A stretch of 64,000 nt of DNA, from assembly GCA_013791775.1 (NCBI GenBank), contig VMTE01000006.1:1-64000 (forward strand), written 5' to 3'. Position 1 is the stretch's first letter; each line of letters begins with the position of its first letter. The translations under genes were made by a program, and so were the position numbers. Under the pieces are notes generated by a model. The model was given only the letters and a program-made list of their open reading frames with translations, made no database searches and was not told the origin of the DNA. Shown here piece after piece: positions 7,372 through 16,672 of this stretch. The stretch comes from Hyphomonas sp. Lineage in GTDB: Bacteria; Pseudomonadota; Alphaproteobacteria; Caulobacterales; Hyphomonadaceae.

Positions 7372-8595
7372 TCAGTGTGCGAGCGGTGTGGCAGGCCGGC
7401 TGCCGCGGGTTGTGACGAGATAGTCGTAGCCCAGAAGCAGGAAGCGGTTATCGTCCGAAAGCGCGGCAAGGCCGCCTTGTTCAAGGCGCAAGCGGATCTC
7501 CTCCAGAGGTATCACCGCATACCCATCGGTTGGGATCGACTCTTCGCGGATGCCGGCCGCGAGGAGCAATGCCGCGATGTCTTCCGATCTGTAATCGACG
7601 ACTTCGAAGACGCTCCTGGCCGTCGGATTCGTGATGGTCTGCTGGCCTTGAAGCGGAATGAACGCGATGTGCAGGACGTCCAGTCCGTTCGCGGCGGCAA
7701 TGCCTTCGGTCAAGGAGCCGAGGTCAAACGTGTTCAGCGGCCCGGTGCCCCGGCCGAGATGGCTCGCGCCAAACTTGAAGAGGGCGCGCGGGGCCGGTCC
7801 GGGCGCGGCGCGATAGGCTTCAAGGAACTGGCGGCGCATCAGCGCTATACGCGCAGCGTTGCTCGCGTAGTTGGCGCCGCTTGCGTAGAGCGCATAGATC
7901 TCGGCGCTGTCAGCGAGATCCGCGATCAGGGCGAGGGCGCCCGGATGGTCGGAGAACGCGTCGCCGAGTTCCCGAAAGTCTTCAGCCGTAGCCGCCATCA
8001 GCATCAGCGCGCCCATGTTGCCTTCCGCGAAGGCCTGTTTCTCAGCATCAAGGCGAGACTGGGCCATGGCCGCAGCGTCCGGCGCCGGGGCCATCGCAAC
8101 CAGCGCGTCCAGATAGATCAGCGTCGATCCGATGAATTCCTGGTCAACGCCCCAAAGTGGTTCGCCGGCGCCTCCGGACTCATCAACAAAGTAATCCGCG
8201 AGCCGCGCATCTTCCGCCATGTTCACGAAGGGCATCGCCAACGGGCGGCGTGCGAGAAAGGTGGCAAGTTCACTTTCGCCGCCGTCTTTCAACATGCCGG
8301 TCAGCAGTGCATCCGTGCGCGGGCCGATCTCCATCGCATGGTGGGTCACGCCGTAGGGGCGGGCCTCGCGGGCAAGGGCGAGGGCAATTTCAGGCGAGTC
8401 TGCGAAGCCATGATCTTCGCCGAACAGGATGAATTGTGCGCCGGGCAATTCCGCGCGGAGCAGATCGGCGCCGTCGCCTTCCAGTTTGCCGTCCTTGAAC
8501 GACATGACGGCCGGACGGGCCGGCGTGTCGGCGATGGCGTGACCGAACCAGAGGGCGATCAGGCCCGCCACGATCCAGATGCTGCGAGTGAACAT
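7372..8595 (-). CDS. Exported EreA/ChaN-like (erythromycin-esterase-like) protein
   Basis: 407 aa with a signal peptide (hydrophobic residues 5-20, likely cleavage near GHAIA-D). The mature part starts with the superfamily signature FGEDHGF (58-64) and HHAMEIG (85-91). The Glu/His positions match those of erythromycin esterase and ChaN/TIKI-type proteins, which use them for hydrolysis or metal binding. A periplasmic hydrolase role is inferred; antibiotic esterase activity is not established by these motifs. GGGGAGAC lies 6 bases before the ATG. Convergent with the small membrane protein gene; the Kazal lipoprotein gene lies upstream on the same strand. Confidence 0.7.
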   Translation of the reverse strand: MFTRSIWIVAGLIALWFGHAIADTPARPAVMSFKDGKLEGDGADLLRAELPGAQFILFGEDHGFADSPEIALALAREARPYGVTHHAMEIGPRTDALLTGMLKDGGESELATFLARRPLAMPFVNMAEDARLADYFVDESGGAGEPLWGVDQEFIGSTLIYLDALVAMAPAPDAAAMAQSRLDAEKQAFAEGNMGALMLMAATAEDFRELGDAFSDHPGALALIADLADSAEIYALYASGANYASNAARIALMRRQFLEAYRAAPGPAPRALFKFGASHLGRGTGPLNTFDLGSLTEGIAAANGLDVLHIAFIPLQGQQTITNPTARSVFEVVDYRSEDIAALLLAAGIREESIPTDGYAVIPLEEIRLRLEQGGLAALSDDNRFLLLGYDYLVTTRGSRPATPLAH

Positions 8596-8738
8596 GCGTG
8601 CGTCTCCCCGGTGCTTTCGCGTTTCACTACCGGGATGCGTTCAGGCCGGGCGCTGGATGCACTTCACCTAAAAAAAGTGAGGCCCGCCCGAACGCGGTGT
8701 CGTGCTTCTTGCCGGAGGCTTCGGATTCTGAAGGGAAA

Positions 8739-9107
8739 TCAGCTGCCGCTGGGCGGACACTCACCGGCATGGTCCACGCTTGCACCAGCGGCGAGCGCTT
8801 CGCACTTGTTGCCATAGGTTTCGCCATCACAGCCGCAGACCGGCCTGTATTCGCGGGTGCAGATGGTGGACGGCGTCTGGCAGGTGCCGGCCGCATCTGA
8901 AGTGGCGTGACAGGTGCCCTCGGCGAATATGCAGGCGAGTCCCTCGGCGCAGGCAATGCCGGCGAGGCCGCTGCACATTTCACCAGCCCCGGCGACGGGC
9001 CGGCTGACACTCGCCGGCTCGGCTTCAGGTGCAACCGCCGCCTGCCTGTTCCAGAGCGCGCAGCCGGAAACGAGGGTCAGGGACAGGGCTAGAAGGGCGA
9101 GTCGCAT
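8739..9107 (-). CDS. Kazal-type protease-inhibitor lipoprotein
   Basis: 122 aa. Lipobox LVSGC with Cys16 as the lipidated residue, so it should be an outer- or inner-membrane lipoprotein. Two cysteine-rich modules follow: residues 45-66 (C45, C53, C59, C66) and a Kazal domain at 76-117 with the diagnostic VCGCDGETYGNKC (90-102) and final C117. Kazal domains inhibit serine proteases; in bacteria they are thought to protect the envelope. AGGAGA precedes the ATG. It is upstream of the EreA-like gene on the same strand (143-base gap). Confidence 0.88.
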   Translation of the reverse strand: MRLALLALSLTLVSGCALWNRQAAVAPEAEPASVSRPVAGAGEMCSGLAGIACAEGLACIFAEGTCHATSDAAGTCQTPSTICTREYRPVCGCDGETYGNKCEALAAGASVDHAGECPPSGS

Positions 9108-9161
9108 GGCAATCTCCTGATTTCAGGAGAGCCTGCAACCCGCACCCCGGTTTGGCAAGCC

Positions 9162-10082
9162 TCAGCCTTTTGCGGCTTCGGCAACCCGCGAGAAGATGTT
9201 CTGCCCATGCTCGGCGCCGGCCTTGAAGGCGGGCTGGGTCTTCGACACGTCCGTGATCTCGTCCCATTTCGCCGCGACTGCTTCGGCGGTGAGGGCCGCG
9301 CCCTGGCCGACATACGCGCCGGCCGTTTCAACGATCCGCGCCATCGAGAAGGCGCCGGCGCCGGCCGACAGGATCATGCCGGTCGGGGCATCTTCCTTGA
9401 CGAGATTGATGACGCCAGGCGTCACGTATTCCGGTTTCAGCGCATCCAGCATCTGCTCGGACATGATGCCGGCCGTCATGCGGGTCGCAGCAATCGGGCA
9501 GACCGCGTTGATCTTGATGTCGTTTTTCGCGCCTTCGATCTTCAGCGTGTTCATCATGCCGACGACGCCGAGCTTGGCCGCGCCGTAGTTTGCCTGGCCG
9601 AAGTTGCCATACAGACCGGTCGAGGAGGTGGTGACGACAAGGCGGCCGTAGTTCTGGGCTTTCATGATGTCCCAGGCGGCGTGGATCGGCAGGAACGAAC
9701 CGCGCAGGTGGACGGCCAGCACGAGGTCGATGTCCTCGACTGTCATTTTCGAGAAGGACTTGTCGCGCAGGATGCCGGCATTGGCGATGAGGATGTCGAT
9801 ACGGCCCCATTTGGCCATCGTGTCGTCGATCATCTTCTTGACGCCCGCGACGTCCGAAACTGACGATCCGTTGGCGATGGCTTCGCCGCCGAACGCTTCG
9901 ATTTCCTTGACCACCGCTTCGGCGGCGGCGGAGTTGCCGCCCGTGCCGTCCATCGTGCCGCCCAGGTCATTGATCACGACCTTGGCGCCGCGGCGGGCGA
10001 GTTCGAGCGCGTGGCAACGGCCAAGACCGCCGCCAGCACCGGTGACAATGGCAACGCGGCCGTCAAAGCGGATCTCGGACAT
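9162..10082 (-). CDS. SDR-family oxidoreductase, (3R)-hydroxyacyl-CoA dehydrogenase-like
   Basis: 306 aa, NAD(P)-dependent. Rossmann motif TGAGGGLG (14-21), NDLGG (38-42), NAG (101-103), Ser153/154 and the catalytic Tyr166-x3-Lys170 (YGAAK). The N-terminus FDGRVAIVTGAGGGLG and INDLGG resemble the dehydrogenase domain of peroxisomal multifunctional enzyme 2, pointing to D-3-hydroxyacyl-CoA substrates; this is family-level inference. ATG at 10082 follows GAGGAG; an upstream in-frame start at 10187 lacks a site. Confidence 0.85.
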   Translation of the reverse strand: MSEIRFDGRVAIVTGAGGGLGRCHALELARRGAKVVINDLGGTMDGTGGNSAAAEAVVKEIEAFGGEAIANGSSVSDVAGVKKMIDDTMAKWGRIDILIANAGILRDKSFSKMTVEDIDLVLAVHLRGSFLPIHAAWDIMKAQNYGRLVVTTSSTGLYGNFGQANYGAAKLGVVGMMNTLKIEGAKNDIKINAVCPIAATRMTAGIMSEQMLDALKPEYVTPGVINLVKEDAPTGMILSAGAGAFSMARIVETAGAYVGQGAALTAEAVAAKWDEITDVSKTQPAFKAGAEHGQNIFSRVAEAAKG

Positions 10083-10276
10083 GGGGGACTCCTCAAGCGG
10101 GTTTGTGATTTGGGCGGTGTCACACCAGACGTTCACGTCAACGTCAAGCACGTCCGCTGCGTCACCTCGACCCGCAGGTTCCTTCAAACCCGCGCGACAT
10201 GCCCTGCCGTCAATCTTGCCAGCCGGAGGGCGCCATGGTTTCCTTGGTTCCGAAACAATACTCAGGAGGAACCATC

Positions 10277-10645
10277 ATGCTGGCTTATGTGACGCTCGGA
10301 ACCAACAACAAGGAAAAGGCTTTGGCCTTCTATGACGCCGTGCTCGGCGAAATGGGTGCAAAGCGGTTCTTCGCCAATGACCGCCTGCAATTCTACGGCG
10401 TCGGCCCCGGCCAGCCGATGATCGGCATCGGCGATCCCTACGACGAGGCTGCGGCCTCCTGCGGCAACGGCGTGATGCCGGCCCTCGCGGCGCCGGACAA
10501 GGAAACCGTGGACCGGGTCTACAACAAGGCCATCGAACTCGGCGCCGCCGACGAAGGCGCGCCGGGCGCCCGGATGCCGACCTTCTACGGCGCCTATTTC
10601 CGCGATCCGGACGGCAACAAGATCTGCGTCTGCAAGCTCGGCTGA
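10277..10645 (+). CDS. VOC-family (glyoxalase/bleomycin-resistance-like) protein
   Basis: 122 aa, one vicinal-oxygen-chelate unit: N-terminal LAYVTLGTNNKEKALAFYDA and C-terminal YFRDPDGNKICVCK. The Asp-Pro-Asp-Gly-Asn-Lys turn and the beta-alpha-beta-beta-beta repeats are typical of dimeric family members. Substrate unknown. ATG 10277 has AGGAGG (10264-10269) at ideal spacing, so the longer frame from 10199 is not used. Divergent from the SDR gene. A bidirectional terminator follows. Confidence 0.87.
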   Translation: MLAYVTLGTNNKEKALAFYDAVLGEMGAKRFFANDRLQFYGVGPGQPMIGIGDPYDEAAASCGNGVMPALAAPDKETVDRVYNKAIELGAADEGAPGARMPTFYGAYFRDPDGNKICVCKLG

Positions 10646-10720
10646 ACCGGCGCGGTGATTAGTGGACCCGGTTTTCGGGAACACGCCGCGACCAACCAGA
10701 CGGCTCAATCAAAGAACGTG

Positions 10721-10752
10721 AATTCCCCCGGTTGATCGCCGGGGGAATTTTG
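10721..10752. terminator. Bidirectional terminator between VOC and S10 genes
   Basis: AATTCCCCCGG (10721-10731) pairs perfectly with CCGGGGGAATT (10739-10749) around a 7-base loop, with TTTTG following on the + strand. Sits between converging genes. Confidence 0.8.
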
Positions 10753-10763
10753 ATTCAGGGCCG

Positions 10764-12314
10764 CTATTGCGGCCGGTCGTCTTCCAGCTTGCCCGTGTAG
10801 AATGTGCGCAAGTCTGCTGCGAGCGCGGCCAGGGCGCCTTCGTTCAGGTACATCATGTGCCCGGCCTGATAGTAGGTCATCGCGACCCGCTCCTGCGGGA
10901 TGCCATAGCGGCCGAACGTGATCTCCGAATCGAAGAAGGGCGTGATCAGGTCGTAATAGCCGCTGGCCACCCAGACTTTCATTCCGGTGTTCTGACGCAT
11001 CGCGGTCGATAGCTTTCGCCCGACATTCACGTAGTGCGGTTCCGCATACTCGCCCTCGGGCGCGTCGCTGAAGTTCCAGTTGTTGCCAGCGTCTTCGCTG
11101 GAAACCATGTAGGGTCGGTCCATCGCGACGCCGAGGTCGGCCGACAGGTACTGGTTCATCAGGGCGGAATAGGCCGACCCGACGGCATAGCTGGCCACGT
11201 CGGACTCCGGCCCTTCGGCGGCGTCATCGGCCTCGTCGCCCATGTAGCGCCCGTCCAGCCGGCCCAGCGCGACGCCCTTGTCGCGCAGCAATTCCTTCTG
11301 GAACCGGTGCATCAGGATGCGCAGGTCGGACGTCTCGATATAGGCGGGGTCGAGTCCGGTGAAGTAGGCGAGGCGGTCGCGGATCCGGGCGCGCTCATCG
11401 GGCGTCAGCTGCGCGCCCTTCAGCAAGGCGGGGCCGTATTCATCGCGGGCGAATGCTCGCGCTTCGGCCAGGAACTGAGCCTGCGCCACACCGGCGCCGG
11501 CCTTGCCATGATATTGCGCGGCTGCGGCCATGCTCGGCAAGTAGGTGATGTAGGAATAGACATTGTCGTGCGCTGACGTGGAGCCTTCATAGTCCAGCGC
11601 CTGCGAAATCATCACGAGGCCGTTCAGCGCGATGTCCACATCGCCGGTGATCATCCGGTGCGCGAGATAAGCTGCGCGCGTCGTGCCGAAGCTCTCGCCG
11701 ATCAGGTATTTCGGCGCGTTCCAGCGCTTGTGGCCGGTGATCCAGATCCGGATGAATTCCGCCAGGGAGCTGCCATCGCCTTCCTCGCTCCAATAGTCCT
11801 TGTCCTCGCCCGTGCCGACGACGCGGCTGTAGCCGGTGCCGACAGGGTCAATGAATACGAGGTCCGTCACGTCGAGGATCGAAAGCGGATTGTCGAGCAG
11901 GGCGTAGGGCGCTGCGCCATCATCGGCATCGGCGTTGCTCGCCACCTGCACACGCTTCGGGCCAAGCAGGCCGAGGTGCAGCCAGACCGAGGCCGAGCCG
12001 GGCCCGCCATTGAAGACGAACGACACCGGCCGTGGCCCGCTGACGTTTTCGCGGATGTAGGAGATGGTGAACAGGCTTGCCGCCGGCTCGCCCTCGGCGT
12101 TCCGGATCTGCGTCTCGCCGGCTTCCACCCGGTAGCTTATCTTCTGTCCGCCGAACACGCCGGTATGCATGCTGGTGAACATCACCGGCTCCGGTACCGG
12201 CATTGCCGGGGCGTCCGTTTCGGTCTTGCCTTCTGCGGCGCTGTTGCTTGGTGCGGCAAATGCCGGCGCCGCACACACCATCACGAGGGCCAAAAACGCT
12301 GTCCGGATCATCAT
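10764..12314 (-). CDS. Exported S10-family serine carboxypeptidase
   Basis: 516 aa with a cleavable signal peptide (hydrophobic core then APAFA-A). S10 hallmarks: oxyanion-hole NGGPGSAS (about residue 102), nucleophile Ser in GESFG (about 208), Asp in YYDLITPF and His in YQAGHMMY near the C-terminus. Removes C-terminal residues from peptides in the periplasm; nutrient peptide breakdown is the likely job. Three start codons are possible (12320, 12314, 12311). AGGA ends 2 bases before the first and 8 bases before 12314, so 12314 is preferred. Confidence 0.9.
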   Translation of the reverse strand: MMIRTAFLALVMVCAAPAFAAPSNSAAEGKTETDAPAMPVPEPVMFTSMHTGVFGGQKISYRVEAGETQIRNAEGEPAASLFTISYIRENVSGPRPVSFVFNGGPGSASVWLHLGLLGPKRVQVASNADADDGAAPYALLDNPLSILDVTDLVFIDPVGTGYSRVVGTGEDKDYWSEEGDGSSLAEFIRIWITGHKRWNAPKYLIGESFGTTRAAYLAHRMITGDVDIALNGLVMISQALDYEGSTSAHDNVYSYITYLPSMAAAAQYHGKAGAGVAQAQFLAEARAFARDEYGPALLKGAQLTPDERARIRDRLAYFTGLDPAYIETSDLRILMHRFQKELLRDKGVALGRLDGRYMGDEADDAAEGPESDVASYAVGSAYSALMNQYLSADLGVAMDRPYMVSSEDAGNNWNFSDAPEGEYAEPHYVNVGRKLSTAMRQNTGMKVWVASGYYDLITPFFDSEITFGRYGIPQERVAMTYYQAGHMMYLNEGALAALAADLRTFYTGKLEDDRPQ

Positions 12315-12576
12315 ATCCATTTTCCTGTCTGACGGGTCTGACTTTGCGCCAAGGGGCTAACCCAGACGCTTGAAATCTAAGCTAAAAACCTAAACTTGCT
12401 TTTCGGGCAGGTCAAACGGCCCGGACGCGGCGCGTCATCGCGCCTCGCGGCCTGCGCGGTGCGCAAGGCGCCGGGTGCCCCGCCAGGGGATTGCATTTGT
12501 CTTTGCCTGCTTTCCAAGGCGCAACCCGGCAGCTAAGCCATGTGCCGGGTTCCAACAAGCGGGAGGTAAAGTGTCC

Positions 12577-13872
12577 ATGCCGGCAGGATATGAATGGGGA
12601 TGGGACAATGGCCGCGCGCTGATCGGCATGGCATTGATCTATGCGATTTGCTGGATCGTTTCAGAGAAGAAGAAGCTCTTCCCCTGGAAGATCGTTCTCG
12701 GCGCCACAGTGATGCAGTTCGCTTTTGCGCTGATCCTGTTCGGTATTCCCCTGGTGCGCGAGGTTCTGTTCAAGGCCAATGACGTGGTCAGCGGCCTGCA
12801 GGCGGCGACCCGCGCCGGCACCAGTTTCGTGTTCGGCTATGTCGGCGACAATGCGGCCGCCAGCGAGCTGATCGGCGGATCGGCGCCCCCGCTGTTTTTC
12901 TTCCAGATCCTGCCCATCATCATCGTGGTCGCGGCGCTCTCCGCCATCCTCTGGCACTGGCGCATCCTGCGCTGGATCACCAACGGCTTTGCCGCCGTCT
13001 TCCGCCGCACGATGGGCCTCGGCGGCGCCACCTCGCTTGCCGTGTCCGCCAACGTGTTCATGGGCATGACCGAGGCGCCGGTGCTGATCCGGCCTTACGT
13101 GAAGGGCATGACGCGCTCTGAACTGCTCATCATGATGACGGCCGGCTTTGCCACCATCGCCGGCTCGGTTCTGGTCGTGTACGGAGCGTTCCTTGAGGGC
13201 AAGATGGCCAATCCGCTGGCCCAGCTGCTGACCGCGTCCATCATGGCGGCGCCTGCCGCCGTGGCCGTGGCACTCACCATGATCCCGGAAACCACGCCCG
13301 CTGACCAGCGCGTCCAGAACCCGGATTTCAACTACGCTTCGACCATGGACGCTTTCTCCACCGGCGCCACCGACGGCCTGAAGATCGTGTTCAACATCGC
13401 CACCATGCTGATCGCCGCGCTCGCGCTGCTCTGGCTGGTCAACGCCGGCCTTGGCGCTTTCCCGGATGTGTTCGGCGCGCCCTTGTCGATCGAGCGCATC
13501 CTCGGCTGGATCTTTGCGCCGCTGATGTACATGGTCGGCGTGCCTTGGGAGGAAGCGGCCCGCTCCGGCTCGCTGATGGGCGTCAAGACCGTGCTTACCG
13601 AGTTCGTCGCTTTCATCCAGCTCGCGGACATTCCGGTCGATGCGATGGACCCGCGCACCCGTATCATCACGGCGCACGCCATCTGCGGTTTTGCCAATTT
13701 CGGCTCGATGGGCATCCTGATCGGCGGCCTGTCCATTGTCGAACCGGAACGCCGCGACGATTTCCTGTCGCTCGCCTGGCGCACGCTGCTGGCAGGCACG
13801 CTGGCCACCTGCCTGTCGGCGGCGGTCGTCGGCGCGCTGCCGTATCAGTTGTTCGCGGGTGTGCAGGGGTGA
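12577..13872 (+). CDS. nupC: Concentrative nucleoside transporter (CNT/NupC family)
   Basis: 431-aa polytopic inner-membrane permease. Family features: GWDNGRALIGMALIY at the N-terminus, the FVFGYVGD and FFFQILPIIIVV segments, GMTEAPVLIRPY (the G-x-x-E-A-P element that lines the nucleoside site), and a C-terminal ICGFANFGSMGI. Couples nucleoside import to Na+ or H+. GGGAGGT (12561-12567) precedes; GTG at 12571 is an alternative start. The stop overlaps the start of a TonB receptor by 4 bases, suggesting a two-membrane uptake pair. Confidence 0.92.
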   Translation: MPAGYEWGWDNGRALIGMALIYAICWIVSEKKKLFPWKIVLGATVMQFAFALILFGIPLVREVLFKANDVVSGLQAATRAGTSFVFGYVGDNAAASELIGGSAPPLFFFQILPIIIVVAALSAILWHWRILRWITNGFAAVFRRTMGLGGATSLAVSANVFMGMTEAPVLIRPYVKGMTRSELLIMMTAGFATIAGSVLVVYGAFLEGKMANPLAQLLTASIMAAPAAVAVALTMIPETTPADQRVQNPDFNYASTMDAFSTGATDGLKIVFNIATMLIAALALLWLVNAGLGAFPDVFGAPLSIERILGWIFAPLMYMVGVPWEEAARSGSLMGVKTVLTEFVAFIQLADIPVDAMDPRTRIITAHAICGFANFGSMGILIGGLSIVEPERRDDFLSLAWRTLLAGTLATCLSAAVVGALPYQLFAGVQG

Positions 13873-15935
13873 GGCGGGCCGGCTGGGTTTCGGGACTCAC
13901 GGCGGCCGTCACGATACTGGCGCCGCAGGCGTTGGCGCAGACCGCGCCGCAACCGGAACGCCCCGGCGCCGTCGCGGTTGATCCCGGCCAGCGCCTGGAG
14001 CCTGTCGAAATCTGGGGCGACCGGAAGCCCCAAGATCCCGGCAGCTTTTCTGCCGCCACCGCCTCCGAAATTGCCGAGACCGCCGCCGACCACCCCGCCG
14101 AAATCCTGAACCAGCTACCCGGCGTCAACATCCAGATGAACTCCGGGCAGGAGCACCTGATCGCCATCCGCTCGCCGGTGCTGACCGGCGGGGCCGGGCA
14201 GGGAAGTTTCCTGATCCTCGAGAACGGCGTTCCCACCCGCTCGCCCGCCTTCGGCAACGTCAATTCGTTGATCGAGCCGCACCACGAAATCTCCGATGCC
14301 ATCGAAGTCGTGCGTGGGCCGGGCAGTGCGAAGTATGGCTCGAACGCCGTGCACGGATTGATCAACGTCATCCTGCCGGAGCCCGGCACCGGCAGCGAAA
14401 TCCGCGCCTCCTACGGCACGCTCGGCCGCTGGCGCACAGATCTGAAGCTCGACGAGGGCAGGCACTGGCTGGTCAATTTTTCCGCCCAGAAGGATGCCGG
14501 CTGGCGCGACAATACCGGCGTTGACCAGCAGAAACTCTCCGTGGTCGGCGCGTTCAATCCCGGGCTCTGGGATGCCGCCGTCTGGCTGTCCGGCCAGAAC
14601 TTGAACCAGGAATCCGGCGGCTTCGTCGTCGGGACGGATGCCTACAAGGACGAGGGCCTCTCCAAAGCCAACGCCAACCCCGACGCCTACCGCGACGCCT
14701 GGTCCGTCCGCCTCGGCGCGCGCCTCGAGCGGCCCCTTTCCGGCGGCACGCTGATCCTGCTGCCCTATGCCCATTCGCAGGCGATGATCTTCTCGCAGCA
14801 CTTCCTGCCCTATGGCGGCGTCGAGAAGAATGCCCATACCGGCGGCGGCCTGATGGCGCGCTACGAGCGGCCGGTCACCTCGGCGCTGACCTGGCGCATC
14901 GGCGCGGATATCGACGCGGCCAGTGGCTATCTGCGCGAAATCCAGGCGCGCCCCACATTCGGTTTCAACCCGGCCAGCAACCAGTTCCCGCAAGGCATTC
15001 ACTACAACTATAGCGTCGATACCGCCGTCGCGGCCTTTTGGAGCGAACTCGAATGGTCGGTGTCGGAGGATGTCCGCATCCTCGCCGGCCTGCGCGGCGA
15101 ACGCCATGACTATGACTACACCACCCGGGCGCCCACCGGCATCACCGGCCGCTTCAACGTGACGGCGGACCGGTCGGACGCCTACGAGTTCCTGACCCCG
15201 AAGCTCGGCGCGGTCTGGTCTGTTGCGCCGGAGATTGATCTCTATGCGAACTATGCCCGCGGCGCCCGCGCGCCGCAGGTCTCGGATCTTTACCGCCTCC
15301 AGAACCTGCAGCTGCCCGGTGAGGTCGAGACCGAAACGCTGGAAAGCGTCGAAGTCGGCGCACGCGGCAGCGCGCTTGCCGGCCGCCTCGTCTTCGATCT
15401 TGCCGCCTACTGGATGGACAAGGAAAACTTCTTCTTCCGCGACTCCAACGGCCTGAACGTCACGGATGGCTCGACGCGGCACACGGGCGCGGAGCTCTCC
15501 GCCGCCTATGATCTTACCGACACGTTGTCGCTCTCCGGCAACGTCTCGTGGTCGGACCAGACCTACACGTTCGACCGGCTGGTCGCTTCGGCGTCCGACA
15601 CGGTGCGTGACGGCAACGCCATCGACACCGCGCCCGAATGGCTGGCCAATGCGCGCCTCGACTGGCAGGCGACAGACCGTCTCGCGCTCTCGCTGAACGT
15701 CGCCCATGTCGGGGAATACTTCCTCGATCCTGCAAACCTCGCCGCCTATCCCGGCCATACGGTGCTGGGCGCCCGCGCGGCGTGGGAATGGCAGGGCGAC
15801 ATGGATCTCTGGATAAATGTCCGTAACCTGACGGATGAACGCTACGCAGACCGGGCGGATGTGTCCTTTGGAAATCCGCGCTACTTTCCCGGCGAGCCCG
15901 CGAACGCGACGTTCGGGCTCACCAAGAAATTCTGA
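13869..15935 (+). CDS. TonB-dependent outer-membrane receptor
   Basis: 688 aa. Signal peptide ends near QALAQ-TAP. Plug domain with AEILNQLPGVNIQ and VVRGPGSAKYGSNAVHGLINVI, then a beta-barrel ending in the aromatic terminus LTKKF. The GTG start at 13869 overlaps the nucleoside-permease stop (GTGA), and the sequence reaches a good signal peptide from that codon. The tight coupling suggests it carries the same substrate as the permease, i.e. nucleosides or nucleotide-derived compounds; this is inference. A GST gene follows after 23 bases. Confidence 0.92.
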   Translation: MRRAGWVSGLTAAVTILAPQALAQTAPQPERPGAVAVDPGQRLEPVEIWGDRKPQDPGSFSAATASEIAETAADHPAEILNQLPGVNIQMNSGQEHLIAIRSPVLTGGAGQGSFLILENGVPTRSPAFGNVNSLIEPHHEISDAIEVVRGPGSAKYGSNAVHGLINVILPEPGTGSEIRASYGTLGRWRTDLKLDEGRHWLVNFSAQKDAGWRDNTGVDQQKLSVVGAFNPGLWDAAVWLSGQNLNQESGGFVVGTDAYKDEGLSKANANPDAYRDAWSVRLGARLERPLSGGTLILLPYAHSQAMIFSQHFLPYGGVEKNAHTGGGLMARYERPVTSALTWRIGADIDAASGYLREIQARPTFGFNPASNQFPQGIHYNYSVDTAVAAFWSELEWSVSEDVRILAGLRGERHDYDYTTRAPTGITGRFNVTADRSDAYEFLTPKLGAVWSVAPEIDLYANYARGARAPQVSDLYRLQNLQLPGEVETETLESVEVGARGSALAGRLVFDLAAYWMDKENFFFRDSNGLNVTDGSTRHTGAELSAAYDLTDTLSLSGNVSWSDQTYTFDRLVASASDTVRDGNAIDTAPEWLANARLDWQATDRLALSLNVAHVGEYFLDPANLAAYPGHTVLGARAAWEWQGDMDLWINVRNLTDERYADRADVSFGNPRYFPGEPANATFGLTKKF

Positions 15936-15958
15936 CAGAAAATTCCAGGAGGACACCG

Positions 15959-16573
15959 ATGAAGCTCTATCACAGCCCGCAGGCGCCGAACCCTGACCGC
16001 GTGGTCTACTTCCTGCGCGCCAAGGGCAAGCTCGATGCGGTGGAACTGCAGGAAGTCTCGATCATGAAGCAGGAGCACAAGCAGCCGGACTACCGCGAAG
16101 TTTCGCCCTTCGCGCAGGTCCCCGCGCTGGTGCTGGATGACGGCACCAACATTACCGAGAGCCGGGCCATCTGCACCTATTTTGAAGGTATCTTCCCGGA
16201 ACCGAACCTGATGGGCCGCGACCCGAAGGAGAAGGCCCTCATCGAGATGTGGGACCGGCGCGTGGAATTGATGTTCTTCGTGCAGTTCGCTGGCTGGTTC
16301 CGCAACGCCCATCCGATGATGGCGCCGCTCGAAGTGCCGCAAAGCGCCGAGACGGCGGCCAAGAGCGAGAAGGCTGCCCGGAAAATGGCCGAACGGCTCG
16401 ACGCACATCTGGCGACGCATGACTTTGTGGCCGCCGACCGCTTCTCGATTGCCGACATCACGCTCTACATCACGTGCGGTTTTGCCCGCGTGATGAAGTG
16501 GTCGCCGCACAACGAGTTGCCCAATCTCGGCCGCTGGCACGCCGCCATGACCGAGCGCGGCTTTGCGGGCTAG
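15959..16573 (+). CDS. Glutathione S-transferase family protein
   Basis: 204 aa. Thioredoxin-like N-terminal half (YHSPQAPNPDRVVYFLRAKG, then QVPALVLDDG and the ITESRAI element that binds the gamma-glutamyl group), followed by an all-helical C-terminal half with FSIADITLYI. Cytosolic, substrate unknown. AGGAGG precedes the ATG. Only 23 bases separate it from the TonB receptor, so it may share that transcript. Confidence 0.9.
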   Translation: MKLYHSPQAPNPDRVVYFLRAKGKLDAVELQEVSIMKQEHKQPDYREVSPFAQVPALVLDDGTNITESRAICTYFEGIFPEPNLMGRDPKEKALIEMWDRRVELMFFVQFAGWFRNAHPMMAPLEVPQSAETAAKSEKAARKMAERLDAHLATHDFVAADRFSIADITLYITCGFARVMKWSPHNELPNLGRWHAAMTERGFAG

Positions 16574-16672
16574 CCCGTCCGCGCGGCACGCGCGGCGCGG
16601 TTCAGCCGCAGGGGTTTCGCGGCGCCGTTGATCCTGTATGCAGAAGTCAGCTTCAATCTCCGGGAGTGGCGT

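Noticed and set aside
12661-13677. 338-codon open frame antisense to the nucleoside permease
   Set aside because: His/Arg/Gly-rich reverse shadow of a membrane-protein gene.
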